Assembly (NCBI RefSeq): GCF_003201855.1 | Contig: NZ_QJKI01000014.1 | Span: forward strand, 22,394 to 86,393 | Origin: Rivihabitans pingtungensis | GTDB taxonomy: Bacteria > Pseudomonadota > Gammaproteobacteria > Burkholderiales > Aquaspirillaceae | Direction: 5' to 3' | Length of the DNA stretch: 64,000 nucleotides | Notes under the pieces: model-generated | Told to the model about the DNA's origin: nothing | What the model saw: only the letters and a program-made list of their open reading frames with translations | Database searches by the model: none | Program-made: the position numbers and the translations under genes | In this document: piece by piece, positions 1 to 8,500 of the stretch | Layout: each line of letters opens with the position of its first letter | How positions within the stretch are numbered: the first letter of the stretch is position 1

Positions 1-100
1 TTTGCACCTTGGCGTTGACCAGGTGGGCGGCGATTTGCGCCCCCATCACACCGGCGCCGAGCACGGCCACCTTGCGTACGTTGAATTTCGCTTGAGACAT
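1..100 (-). CDS. 3-hydroxyacyl-CoA dehydrogenase, N-terminal fragment (cut by window edge)
   Basis: Only the first 33 codons are in the window. They read MSQAKFNVRKVAVLGAGVMG and continue with AQIAAHLVNAKVQ, the NAD-binding Rossmann start (GxGxxG) of the 3-hydroxyacyl-CoA dehydrogenases used in beta-oxidation (FadB/FadN-like). The start ATG at 100-98 has a GAGG ribosome site just upstream. About 160 bp upstream is an AAAC-N4-GTTT palindrome that also occurs in front of fadL and the acyl-CoA dehydrogenase at 54 kb, so the gene is probably co-regulated with them. Whether it also carries an enoyl-CoA hydratase domain cannot be seen. Confidence 0.8.
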   Translation of the reverse strand, partial: MSQAKFNVRKVAVLGAGVMGAQIAAHLVNAKVQ

Positions 101-258
101 GGTTACCTCAGTTTGGTCAGCACTTGCGAAACAGGCGGAGTCCCTGCGATTGCCGGTGTGCGCCCGGTTGGAATCCTGTATGCATCTCCGCCCACGGCCG
201 GGTGGCCTGGCCACCCGATGGTTTGACGTCAGAGCGCCAAGTATAAATCAAACGTTTT

Positions 259-270
259 AAACGGTTGTTT
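259..270. promoter_or_regulatory. AAAC-N4-GTTT palindrome (candidate fatty-acid regulator operator)
   Basis: AAACGGTTGTTT lies in the AT-rich region upstream of the hydroxyacyl-CoA dehydrogenase start. The same arrangement occurs at 2072 and 54191 in front of two other fatty-acid genes. It resembles the CAAAC-N4-GTTTG-like sites described for the TetR-type regulator PsrA; the assignment is inference. Confidence 0.45.
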
Positions 271-320
271 TTATTTTTTTCCCGACCGGCGCAAGCCAGG
301 TCGGGAAGAAGCGCTGGCCA

Positions 321-438
321 TAAGCCGCGCCGTTCACAAAACCCAGCGAAGCGATCCTGGCTAGGCGTGTGACCGCAGACAGTACAAGCAGTACGGCAAG
401 GTCACACCACAACGCCAGGAGGGTTTTGTGCACGGCGC
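321..438 (+). repeat. Dispersed palindromic repeat, copy A
   Basis: A full-length copy with the left arm containing TTCACAAAACCCAGCGAAGC and the right arm GGGTTTTGTGCACGGCGC, plus the internal hairpin around AGTACAAGCAGTAC. It lies about 24 bp beyond the stop of fadL, in the orientation shared by all copies that sit at gene 3' ends. Confidence 0.8.
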
Positions 439-461
439 ATCAGGCCAGCGTTGACACTCTA

Positions 462-1937
462 TCAGAACTGGTAATTGTATTGCACGCCCAGAATGTGCGC
501 ATGGCTCTTGTAATCCGCCTGGCCATTGGTGTAGCTGGACACGCAATTCACTGCGCCGGCAGTGCTGCCGCCGCAATAGCCATTGACCTGTGCCTTGGAG
601 TTCTTGATGTAGATATAGCTGTAAGCGGCGTTGATCGAGCTGTTTTTGTTCAGATCATACTTGCCACCGAACGACAGCCAGATACGATCGTTGTCCGGCA
701 TGGTGGACAGGCGGTGCTGCTCGTCCGGCACCGGCGATTGGTCATAGGCCACGCCAAAACGCAGTTGCAGCGGAGCGCTGTATTGGTAGGTGGCGCCAAC
801 AGCCACTTTCCAGGTGTCTTTCCAGTCGGGCACCAGGGTGGTCTTGTCAGCGGTCTGGCCGGCAAAGTTGCTGGCGCTGTACGGCGCGGACTTGGGTTGG
901 CTGTAGTTGATCGACAACGAATCAAAGCGCGAGTGGCGCGTCCAGGTCACATCGCCCATCACCGCCCACTTGCTGTCCAGCTGCTTGAAGCCATGCACCG
1001 ACAGGGATTCCGGGGTTTTGATGTCCACGCGGGCGTCGCTGTCGATATAGCCGCGCGAGGCCGCGGCCTGGCCGGCCAGCGTGGCCGGGGTGGTCCAGTC
1101 AGCCGTGCCCTTCAGGCTGTGCTTGATGGCCGAGCGATAGGACAGGCCCACGCGGGTGGACGGGTCGATTTCCCACATCCAGCCCAGGTTAAAGCCAAAG
1201 CCCCAATCCTTGCCTTCCACTTCGGCATAGCCATCGGAGTTGCCATGGCCGCCACCCACACCTGGCAGCAGGCTGTTCAGCGCCGGGTTGGCGCTGCCGC
1301 CAAAGTTGGCATACTGACGCAGCGAGGCTTCAGCGTGCTGGGCAATCACCCCCACGGCCAGTGAGTGCTGGTCATTGAGCTTGAACGCCACGGTCGGGTT
1401 GATGTCGATGGTGGTCAGCGAGGTCTGGTTGACGTTGTAACGCAACACGGAATCGCGCTGGTATTCGGTTTCCGAGGCAAACGGCACATAAATGCCCACA
1501 CCCACGGTCACCCGGTCATTCAGCTGGTGAGTCAGGTACATGTGCGGCACGGCCAGGAGGTCGTCGGTGAGCTTGCCGCTGGTGCTGCCAGAAATCGCCG
1601 CGGCGCGGTTCAGGCCGGCTGGCACGGTGGCGCCATTGGGCAGCGGCTGGGCAGCGTAGGGCTGGGTGGGGTAGCTGGCGCTGGCGTTGTTGTACTTGAC
1701 GCTGGGGGCCACCAGATTCAGTGCGCCCGAGAAGTTGGTGCCCTGCAGACGAGTCATGCCAGCCGGGTTATAAAACAGGGTGGTGGCGTCGGTGGCTTCA
1801 GCAGCGCTGGCATTGGCCGTGGCTTGTGCACTGACCGACTGGGTGCCGAAGTGATAACCGGAGGCGTGGGCGGTCAGGCTGGCGCCGGCCAGCGCGCCCA
1901 TCGTCATGATGGACAGGCTCAGGGTGTTGAGTTTCAT
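462..1937 (-). CDS. fadL: FadL-family outer-membrane long-chain fatty acid / hydrocarbon transporter
   Basis: A 491-residue outer-membrane beta-barrel that should pass long-chain fatty acids or other hydrophobic molecules across the outer membrane. A signal peptide of about 25 residues ends in AHA, and the mature N-terminus carries the FadL hallmark YNPAGMTRL (about residues 56-64). The protein ends in Phe, as is usual for outer-membrane barrels. The start is supported by AGAGGAAG upstream. The gene is monocistronic: the next minus-strand gene upstream is a thioesterase about 300 bp away. Its promoter region holds both an AAAC-N4-GTTT box (2072) and a TGC-N3-GCA palindrome (2130), so control by fatty-acid and acyl-CoA/PHB-type regulators is likely (inference). 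Confidence 0.9.
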   Translation of the reverse strand: MKLNTLSLSIMTMGALAGASLTAHASGYHFGTQSVSAQATANASAAEATDATTLFYNPAGMTRLQGTNFSGALNLVAPSVKYNNASASYPTQPYAAQPLPNGATVPAGLNRAAAISGSTSGKLTDDLLAVPHMYLTHQLNDRVTVGVGIYVPFASETEYQRDSVLRYNVNQTSLTTIDINPTVAFKLNDQHSLAVGVIAQHAEASLRQYANFGGSANPALNSLLPGVGGGHGNSDGYAEVEGKDWGFGFNLGWMWEIDPSTRVGLSYRSAIKHSLKGTADWTTPATLAGQAAASRGYIDSDARVDIKTPESLSVHGFKQLDSKWAVMGDVTWTRHSRFDSLSINYSQPKSAPYSASNFAGQTADKTTLVPDWKDTWKVAVGATYQYSAPLQLRFGVAYDQSPVPDEQHRLSTMPDNDRIWLSFGGKYDLNKNSSINAAYSYIYIKNSKAQVNGYCGGSTAGAVNCVSSYTNGQADYKSHAHILGVQYNYQF

Positions 1938-2071
1938 GCGTTCTTCCTCTTATTTCCAGCGTGGACGGACGTTGGTGTTATGGCTTGAGGTCATGCCGTC
2001 GAGGGCATCCCTGCGTCGGATACTAGCAAAGATTTTTTATCGGCGAGAAGCCTGTTTCGTACATTTATTCC

Positions 2072-2083
2072 AAACACTCGTTT
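2072..2083. promoter_or_regulatory. AAAC-N4-GTTT palindrome upstream of fadL
   Basis: AAACACTCGTTT, about 135 bp upstream of the fadL ATG. Same inverted repeat and spacing as at 259 and 54191, supporting one regulator for the three fatty-acid genes. Confidence 0.5.
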
Positions 2084-2129
2084 AACACGATGACTTGTTG
2101 TATTTACGCAACTTAGCACAATTTTTCAT

Positions 2130-2142
2130 GTTGCGATGCAAC
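2130..2142. promoter_or_regulatory. TGC-N3-GCA palindrome upstream of fadL
   Basis: GTTGCGATGCAAC, a perfect 5-3-5 palindrome about 190 bp upstream of fadL. Near-identical sites stand before ackA-pta, the acyl-CoA dehydrogenase and livH. The core resembles the CTGC-N3-4-GCAG site I recall for the PHB regulator PhaR (inference). Confidence 0.45.
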
Positions 2143-2234
2143 AAGACCCAGGCTGCCGATCTGACGGCAAGGCTTGCCAGCACTGGATTTCAGGGTTTTT
2201 GGCTGCTGGCAAGGCACAGTGTTGACAAAAAACC

Positions 2235-2633
2235 TCAGCTAATCAACCGCGAACGTCCGTCGTCGTCCACCGCCACAAACGTCATAACCGCTTCGGTGAT
2301 GCGCACACAGCCGCCATCCAGGCGCTCGGCAAACACCTCCACCTTGCTGGTGATGGATTTTTGCCCCAGGCGCAGCCGCTCGACGTAAAAGCTCACCACA
2401 TCGCCAAGCAAGATGGGCATGGCAAACTGAAAGGCATTCACCGCCACGGTGGTCACCGGGCCCTTGGCCACCCGCTCGGCGTCCAGTGCGCCGGCCAGGT
2501 CCATTTTGGCCATCAGCCAGCCGGCATGCACCTTGCCGTGGGCATTGGTGCTGCGCGGCTCGGCGTTGACCCGCAGCATGGGCATGCGGTCTTTGGGCAA
2601 TTCACAACGTTCGGCATTGGCGCGGTCAGGCAT
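2235..2633 (-). CDS. Acyl-CoA thioesterase, hotdog fold (YciA-like)
   Basis: A 132-residue single hotdog-domain protein that hydrolyses acyl-CoA to free acid and CoA in the cytoplasm. The family motif is seen as HGKVHAGWLMAKMDLAGA (about residues 32-49, the GWxxxxMD part is the active helix), followed by a typical VAVNAFQFAMPILLGDVV strand region. Length matches YciA-type enzymes (about 130). The start ATG is preceded by GGGAG at good spacing. It sits upstream of fadL on the same strand but about 300 bp away and separated by the putative fadL promoter, so it is probably its own unit. Substrate range cannot be read from sequence. Confidence 0.85.
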   Translation of the reverse strand: MPDRANAERCELPKDRMPMLRVNAEPRSTNAHGKVHAGWLMAKMDLAGALDAERVAKGPVTTVAVNAFQFAMPILLGDVVSFYVERLRLGQKSITSKVEVFAERLDGGCVRITEAVMTFVAVDDDGRSRLIS

Positions 2634-2821
2634 GGCGGGTCTCCCTGGCTCTCAGAATAGAGCGTGATTTCTGGCAAACGATGCCGTCAGCTTAGCATCG
2701 CTGGCGGCAAGCGCCAGCACCCATCACGGACAACGCTTTTGTCATCCGGCACAAGATGCCATATCTGTTTGTATTAATCTTTGATCTGGAATGAAAAAGC
2801 CCGACACCAGCGCTTGGCCTC

Positions 2822-2930
2822 GCGCACAACACTCAGCAAAGCGGCTCTGGCCAGGCGGATGACCGCAGACAGTAAAGGAGTACGGCAAAGTCATCCCACA
2901 ACGCCAGAGGGGCTTGGTGAGCAACCCTTA
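2822..2930 (+). repeat. Dispersed palindromic repeat, copy B (edge supplies a stop codon)
   Basis: Diverged full-length copy with the core GACCGCAGACAGTA and ACGGCAAAGTC. Its right edge GTGAGCAACCCTTA ends exactly on the TTA (2928-2930) that is the TAA stop of the 2Fe-2S protein on the minus strand. Confidence 0.7.
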
Positions 2931-3263
2931 CCAGCGCACTTCCCAATCCTCTTCGCCCACAATCAGACTGCACGCCAGCCGCCAGCGCTCGGGGCTGTCG
3001 TCGATGGTGTCGCGCGCCTGGGTGGCGGCGTCGATCAAGCCGTGGCGCGCTTGCACATTGCGCTCTTTGCGCGGCCAGGGTGTGTCGCGTGGTTGCTGGG
3101 CGTGGGTGATGCGCACCTGGCACGCGCAGCAGGTGCCGTGGCCACAGCGCCAGTACAGCGGCACCTCGGCGCGGCGCACCACGTCGATCAGCGCCTCACC
3201 TGGGGTGGCGTCCAGGATTTTCGGCTCGGGCAGCGCGGGGTGAATGAAGGTGATGCGGGGCAT
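2928..3263 (-). CDS. 2Fe-2S ferredoxin-type protein
   Basis: A 111-residue ferredoxin-like electron carrier. The plant-type 2Fe-2S cluster motif is visible as CGHGTCCACQVR (about residues 40-51), with the fourth cysteine in RLACSLIV (about residue 97). The spacing C-x4-C-x2-C with a distant C fits the fold. No reductase or oxygenase gene is adjacent, so the partner is unknown. The gene's TAA stop coincides with the edge of dispersed repeat copy B. The stretch between the third and fourth cysteines is longer than in classical ferredoxins and rich in charged residues. Confidence 0.8.
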   Translation of the reverse strand: MPRITFIHPALPEPKILDATPGEALIDVVRRAEVPLYWRCGHGTCCACQVRITHAQQPRDTPWPRKERNVQARHGLIDAATQARDTIDDSPERWRLACSLIVGEEDWEVRW

Positions 3264-3729
3264 GGTAGGGATCAGCGGGCAAAAGGGCCGGTGTTGGCAG
3301 AGGGAATTTTAGACCGCCCCATGCGCCACGCACAGAGATACTGCGCGGGGTATGGTTTATGGTGAATCTTCCGGCAGACCATGAGCAAATCACGCCGTAG
3401 CCCTGCGTCTACGCCCCCCATGTTCAGAATATTTCCGAAGGAAACGCAGACGGTGTGCGGCATTGGCTGGAAAAAGGTGAGCCCCTGAGCGCCCACTCAA
3501 CACCCCATTGATACGAGTGTCGTGGTCTAATTTTTCTTGTTCGCCCGCGCTTATCAATGATGCGGCCCATCTCAGCCAACCGGGCAGCCCTCCAAGGGTC
3601 AATCTGCCGTACGCTGAACATCAGTCGCTCGGGCTTGCATCACACTTTCCAGCACCGTGACCACCCGGTGTGCAAGCTGCGCACCGAAACCCTGTTCCTA
3701 GCGGCAGCCTGGAAGACGTGGCCGACTGC
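3264..3729. other. Intergenic stretch without recognised genes
   Basis: About 470 bp upstream of the 2Fe-2S gene. It should hold that gene's promoter. Short open frames exist on the minus strand (3272-3621) but overlap each other and resemble nothing I know. Together with the lyase remnant that follows, the stretch looks like decayed DNA. Confidence 0.4.
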
Positions 3730-3955
3730 GCCCCCCCTTGTGCAGACCGCCGGCCCCGCCGCACAACTGACCCTGGCGCAACTGCGCGCCCTGGGCGTGC
3801 GCCGCATCAGCACCGACAGCGCCCTCGCCCGCGCCGCCTTCACCGCCCTCCACCACGCCGCCAACGATATGCTGAACAAGGGAAGCTTTGCTTATGCGGG
3901 GGTGGCGCTGTCGGGGGAGGTGTTGGATGGGGTGATGGGGGAGGCGGTGGAATGA
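3730..3955 (+). pseudogene. Remnant of a PEP mutase / isocitrate lyase superfamily protein (C-terminal part)
   Basis: The frame ending in TGA at 3953-3955 encodes AQLTLAQLRALGVRRIS and DSALARAAFTALHHAA, which match the C-terminal end of the isocitrate lyase/PEP mutase family (pattern 'ELAALGVRRIS.GSALARAA'). The catalytic barrel and its DDG/KKCGH-type motifs are absent, and upstream sequence in the frame is unrelated, so this is a truncated fragment rather than a gene. It lies next to the AT-rich HEPN/zinc-ribbon gene in a patch that looks rearranged. Confidence 0.5.
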
Positions 3956-4101
3956 GGTGTTCTCCACCTGAGGCGGTGGAGAGGAGGTCGTGATACGGGT
4001 AGATGCTCAAGATATGGTTTTTATTTGCCTTGGGTTTTTGAGGCTACCTTTGCTTTCAGGGGGTATGTTTAAGTGATTTTTTCATAAAAAGGATTTTTTC
4101 T

Positions 4102-5169
4102 TTAGTCGTCTGCACTATATCCAATATAGCCCTCGCAGTGTTCACAACCGTTTGTGTAAGTATGCTCAGTGTCACCAGTCATGGGTTCGTTACACCACTG
4201 ACATGAATCAACATAGCCAAAGTACGAAAGGCAGTTCGTGCAAAGATAGCCGCCTTGATATTCACAAACCGTGTGGTAACCCTGACATTCATCACAATTG
4301 GCTGGCGTGTTTGAATCAAGATGATTTTTTGTGCCACGTGTTCTGTTCTGGTCCAAAAAATCAAATAAATCACTCTGAGCGACAATTTGACATTCACATT
4401 TATCGCACGAGAACCCATCGTAAGCCACTACATACTGCTCTGGATTTCCACACGCAGGGCAGTTTATCTGCACCTGTTTCTCACTGTAAAAGCAGACCAT
4501 GCAATCATAATGCATTAAGTGTGGGGCTTCTTGCTCAACCAAACAGGCATTGGTCTTACATTTTGGGCAGTTTTCAAACGTTTTCCCCCTTATCTTCAAG
4601 CCCTCAATTTTTGGCTTCAAATTATTGTATTTAACTTGAGCGTATTGATTGCTCTCGATGAGGTTTCTCTCCATTCGGTGAAATTCAATTAAAAATGGCG
4701 CAAACTGTTCACGCCAAGTTTCGGTCACAAACCTATTCAGTTCAAACCATGCTTGTGCTTGTTCTAGTTTGATTGCGTCGAGCTGCTGCCCATCAATCCC
4801 TTTGTGATAAAAATGCACTATGCGATTTCGGTGTTTACGGATTTTATCAAATGCTTCCTTCGCACTGCTTCTCAAAGGCTTATTTAATGTGGCACCTAAT
4901 CGTGCACAAGACTCCTCAAATGAAACAGAAAGAAAATCCCCTTCTTCATATTTTTTGCGACTCAGTTCTTTGCCAATAACTACGAGCGTCCAATGCTCGC
5001 AAACAAGTGGCGCTTTGAGGAATATCTCGACTGCTGTATAAAAATTGATAACCGAATATTTGGGGTCGCTATTAAGCTGCAATATTGCCTTTTCAAGAAA
5101 ATCAATGCCATTGCGGACTAAATTCTCAAAATCGGGTAAAGGGGCTTTTGCTGTGGCTGGTTTTGACAT
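4102..5169 (-). CDS. HEPN-like domain plus four zinc ribbons, unknown function
   Basis: A 355-residue cytoplasmic protein that I cannot assign to a named family. Residues 10-165 are helical and contain FDKIRKHRNRIVHFYH, in which R114-N115-x3-H119 matches the Rx4H active-site motif of HEPN ribonucleases. Residues 200-350 carry eight CxxC knuckles (201/204, 223/226, 237/240, 255/258, 292/295, 310/313, 323/326, 342/345), which pair naturally into four zinc ribbons. Base composition is clearly AT-richer than all neighbours, indicating recent transfer. AAAGGA precedes the ATG. HEPN domains are common in toxin and phage-defence genes, so an RNA-targeting defence role is plausible, but that is inference from one motif. 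Confidence 0.6.
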   Translation of the reverse strand: MSKPATAKAPLPDFENLVRNGIDFLEKAILQLNSDPKYSVINFYTAVEIFLKAPLVCEHWTLVVIGKELSRKKYEEGDFLSVSFEESCARLGATLNKPLRSSAKEAFDKIRKHRNRIVHFYHKGIDGQQLDAIKLEQAQAWFELNRFVTETWREQFAPFLIEFHRMERNLIESNQYAQVKYNNLKPKIEGLKIRGKTFENCPKCKTNACLVEQEAPHLMHYDCMVCFYSEKQVQINCPACGNPEQYVVAYDGFSCDKCECQIVAQSDLFDFLDQNRTRGTKNHLDSNTPANCDECQGYHTVCEYQGGYLCTNCLSYFGYVDSCQWCNEPMTGDTEHTYTNGCEHCEGYIGYSADD

Positions 5170-5508
5170 TTTTTGGCTTTCCTTTATTTTTGTCGTAGCA
5201 TAATAAACAATCCAAAAGACTACTTGCTCTGAAGAAATGACTGCAAATATCTGCTTTTAGTGATGCTAATTTAAGGGCCGTCAACAAAACTTTCCTGGCG
5301 TTGTTGTATAAGGCTTGTCGTACTGCTTGTGCTGCCTACAGTCACACACCCAGCCAAGATCACTGCACGGAGCTTTATCTAGAGGCATTTAACTGGTGCT
5401 TAGCGGGCAGCTTTCCCTTATTTTGTTAAGCTAATTTTTAGAGAGACAAGCGACCACAAATGCAATTTCAATAGAAAGGTGGTTTTCACGCCTAAATGTT
5501 AAGTCTTT
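5170..5508. other. AT-rich intergenic region with degenerate repeat copy
   Basis: This region should hold the promoter of the HEPN/zinc-ribbon gene (AT-rich 5170-5270) and contains the degenerate repeat copy G. I see no gene before the end of sbcC. Confidence 0.5.
5271..5378 (-). repeat. Dispersed palindromic repeat, copy G (degenerate)
   Basis: TTAAGGGCCGTCAACAAAAC followed by CCTGGCGTTGTTG, CTTGTCGTACTGCTTG and CAGTCACAC, all recognisable pieces of the family in reverse orientation. Its far arm is degraded. Confidence 0.6.
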
Positions 5509-8500
5509 TCACCCCACGCCCCCCACCTCCACCCGCGACACCCCCTGTCCTGCCTGCGGTTTCAGCCGGATTTGCGTGGCAATCCGTTCTTTCAGGCTTT
5601 CCACATGGCTGATGACGCCGATCATTTTGCCGCTGGCGTTCAGGGCGTCCAGGGCGTCGATGGCGATGTCCAGGGTGTCGCCGTCCAGCGTGCCAAAGCC
5701 TTCGTCGAGAAACAGCGAGTCGATCGAGGTTTTGTGGCTGACCAGATCGGAGAGCGCCAGGGCCAGGGCGAGGCTGACTAAAAAGCTTTCGCCGCCGGAG
5801 AGGGTGCGGGTGTCGCGGGTGGCGTCGGCTTGCCAGTGGTCGAGGATGTCCAGTTCCAGTTCGCCGCCGGTTTTTCTTTGCAGGCGGTAGCGGCCGTGCA
5901 GGCGGGCCAGGCGGCGGTTGGCCAGGTGGATGAGGTGGTCGAGGGTGAGGCCTTGGGCAAAGCGGCGGAATTTGTCGCCCCTGGCTGAGCCGATCAGGCT
6001 GTCCAGCCGGGCCCAGAGTTCGTGGTCGGCGCTGAGGGCGTCGATGTCGGCCAGCAGTTGGCGGTGCAGTTGCCGGCGTTGGGCGTCGTCGTCCAGTTGT
6101 TGTTGGCGGGCGCCGTGTTCGGCGGCCAGTTGCTGGCGCTGGGCGTCTTGGGCGGCGGCGTGTTCGGCCAGGTGTTCGCGGCTGGCGTCGCTGAGCGCCT
6201 GGCTGCGCAGCTGGGCCAGGCGTTCGTCGGCGGCGGCGCAAAGGGCGTGGGCGCGGTGGTGCTTGGCGTCCAGGTCTTGTTGGCGCTGGCGCAGTTCGGC
6301 GCGTTCGGCTTCGGGCAGGCGCGCGGCCAAAAAGCGGGCTTCGTCGGCAAATGGGCTGGCGGCCAGTTGCGCTTGCCAGTGGGCCTGGCTGTGCGCCAGC
6401 TGTTGGCGCTGTTGGTCGAGTTGGTGTTGCAGTTCGCGGCAGCGGCCGTCCAGTTGGGCGAGTTCGGCGCTGAGGGCGTCGATGTGGGCGCTGAGCGGGG
6501 TGAGCGGGTCGTCGTCGTGCAGGGCGGGCAGGCTGTCGTCGTCGGGGGCGGGCAGCGCCAGGATCAGCCAGCGCGCTTGCCAGTGCTGGGCTTGTTGTTC
6601 GGCGCGGTCGCGCTGTTCTTGCTGGCGGGCCAGTTGTTGCGCCAGTTGCTGGGCGTGGTCGTGTTGTTTTTGCCAGGCGCACCAGTCGTCCTGGCGGGCG
6701 TCCAGCCAGGCGCCGGCGTCGGCGTGCAGTTCCAGACTATGGCCGGCCTGGCTGATGGCGTCGCGCCATTGGCTGTCGCGTTCGGCGCGCTGGCTGGCGT
6801 GGCGGGCGCGTTGTTCGCGGCGGGCGCTGTGCGCGGCCTGGGTGTCGGCGCAGGCGCGTTCGCTGGCGTGCAGGGCCTGCTGGGCGACGTCGTGACTGTG
6901 GCGCGCGGCTTGGGCGGCGTCGTGGGCGGCGCGGCTGGCGTGTTCGGCGGCGTCCAGCGCGTCCAGTTGTGCGCGGCTGGCGGCCAGTTCGGCGTCGGCG
7001 GCGGCTTGGCCGGCGGCCAGGGCGGCAGGGTCGCGCCAATCGGGCGGCGCGCTGGGGCGCAGCGCCTGGGCGGCGGGCGCCCAGTGTTGTTCGCCGGCCT
7101 GTTGCGCGGCCTGTTGTTGTTGCAGGTCGGCGGCGCATTGCGCGGCCTGGCCTTCGCTGCGGCTGAGTTGGGCCAGCAGGGCGTGTTGTTGGCCTTGGTG
7201 CTCGCGCAGTTGCGCTTCGGCCTGGGCCAGCGCGGCCTGGCTGGCGTCCACGTCCAGCGCCTGATAGGCGGCGATGGCCGGGTGCTCCAGCGCGCCGCAC
7301 AGCGGACAGGCTTCGCCGGGGCGCAGGGCGGCGCGGTGGGCGTCCAGGCTGCGGATGCGTTGTTCTTGCGCCAGCAGCTGGCGTTTGTCGGCAACCCGGC
7401 TTTCCAGTTCGGCGTGGCGTTGCTGGCTGTGTTGGTGTTGTTCGCGCAGGCGCGCCAGTTCGGTGTGCTGTTGGCTGAGGCGGTGTTGTTGCGCGTCCAG
7501 TTCGGCGGCGCGCGCGCGCAGGGCGGCGGCGTCTTGCGTGAGTTGCCGCCAGGCGTGGGCCTGGTGTTGTGCGCGGTCGTGGCGCGGGCGCGGCGCGGGT
7601 TCGGCGTGCAGCAGGGCGTCGTGGGCGGCCTGGCAGGCGCGGGCGTGGGCGTCGGCGGCGCGCCAGGCGGCGCTGTGTTGCTCGGCGTGCTGGTGGGCGG
7701 CGGTGTGTTGTGTTTGCCGGGTGTTCAGCTCGGCGGCCAGGCGGGCCAGTTCGGCGTCGTCCTCGGCCAGTTGCGCGTCCAGCCTTTGCAGCTCGGCCCA
7801 GCCGGCGCGCCAGTGCGGCAGGTGTTGGCCCAGTTCGGCGCGTTGCCGGTGGCTGGCCAGCCAGGCGTTGGCGTCGGCCAGTTGCGCGTCCAGCTCGGCC
7901 TGGCGGGCGGCGGCGCGTTCGGTCAGCGCGCGGGCGTAGTGGGCGGCTTGCCAGTGGCTGCGGGCGTGGTGAGTGGCCAGATTGCGCCGTTCGGCCTCCA
8001 GCTGGCTCAGCGCGGCGGCGGCGGCGTCGTGGCGGGCGATGGCCTGGCGCCAGTCGTGATGGGCGGGGGCGATGGCGGCGGCGGGTTCGCTGGCGGCCAG
8101 CCGCGCCAGGTCGGGGGCGGCGTGTTCGCGCTCGGCCTGGCAGCGCGCCAGCGCAGCGTGCTGGCTGTGTTGTTCGGTTTCGGCGGCGTCTAGCGCGCGC
8201 CGCCAGTTCAGGCAGGCTTGGGTGTGCGCCAGTTGTTCGGTCAGCGCGTCCAGCGCCTGGCGGCGGGCGGCGCAGTCGGCCAGCAGCTCGGCGCGCGCCT
8301 CGGCGCTTAACAGCTGCACGCCGTCGGCGCGCGCGTGTTGTTCGGCCAGCGCCTGCCGGGCGACGCGGGCGTGTTCAAACACCCGTTGTGAGATCAGGCC
8401 ATACACTTCGCTGCCGGTGAGCTGCTCCAGCAGTTCGGCGCGCTCGTTGGCGCTGGCGTGTAAAAAGGCGGCAAAACCGCCCTGCGCCAGCAGAATGGAC

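Larger units (their letters stand above)
101..461. other. Intergenic region with operator-like palindrome and dispersed repeat copy
   Basis: The 361 bp between the hydroxyacyl-CoA dehydrogenase start and the fadL stop hold an AT-rich promoter-like stretch (about 240-290) containing the AAAC-N4-GTTT palindrome, and one full copy of the dispersed repeat (321-438). I see no gene. Confidence 0.6.

Noticed and set aside
3272..3621. Overlapping minus-strand short frames upstream of the 2Fe-2S gene
   Set aside because: Three frames overlap each other, none resembles a known family, and no ribosome site is convincing.
6022..8193. Open frame of 723 codons opposite sbcC (and 5918-6895, 7569-8420)
   Set aside because: Products are Gly/Ala/Val/Arg-biased low-complexity shadows of the GC-rich SbcC coiled coil, with no motif or ribosome site; sbcC itself has all family motifs.
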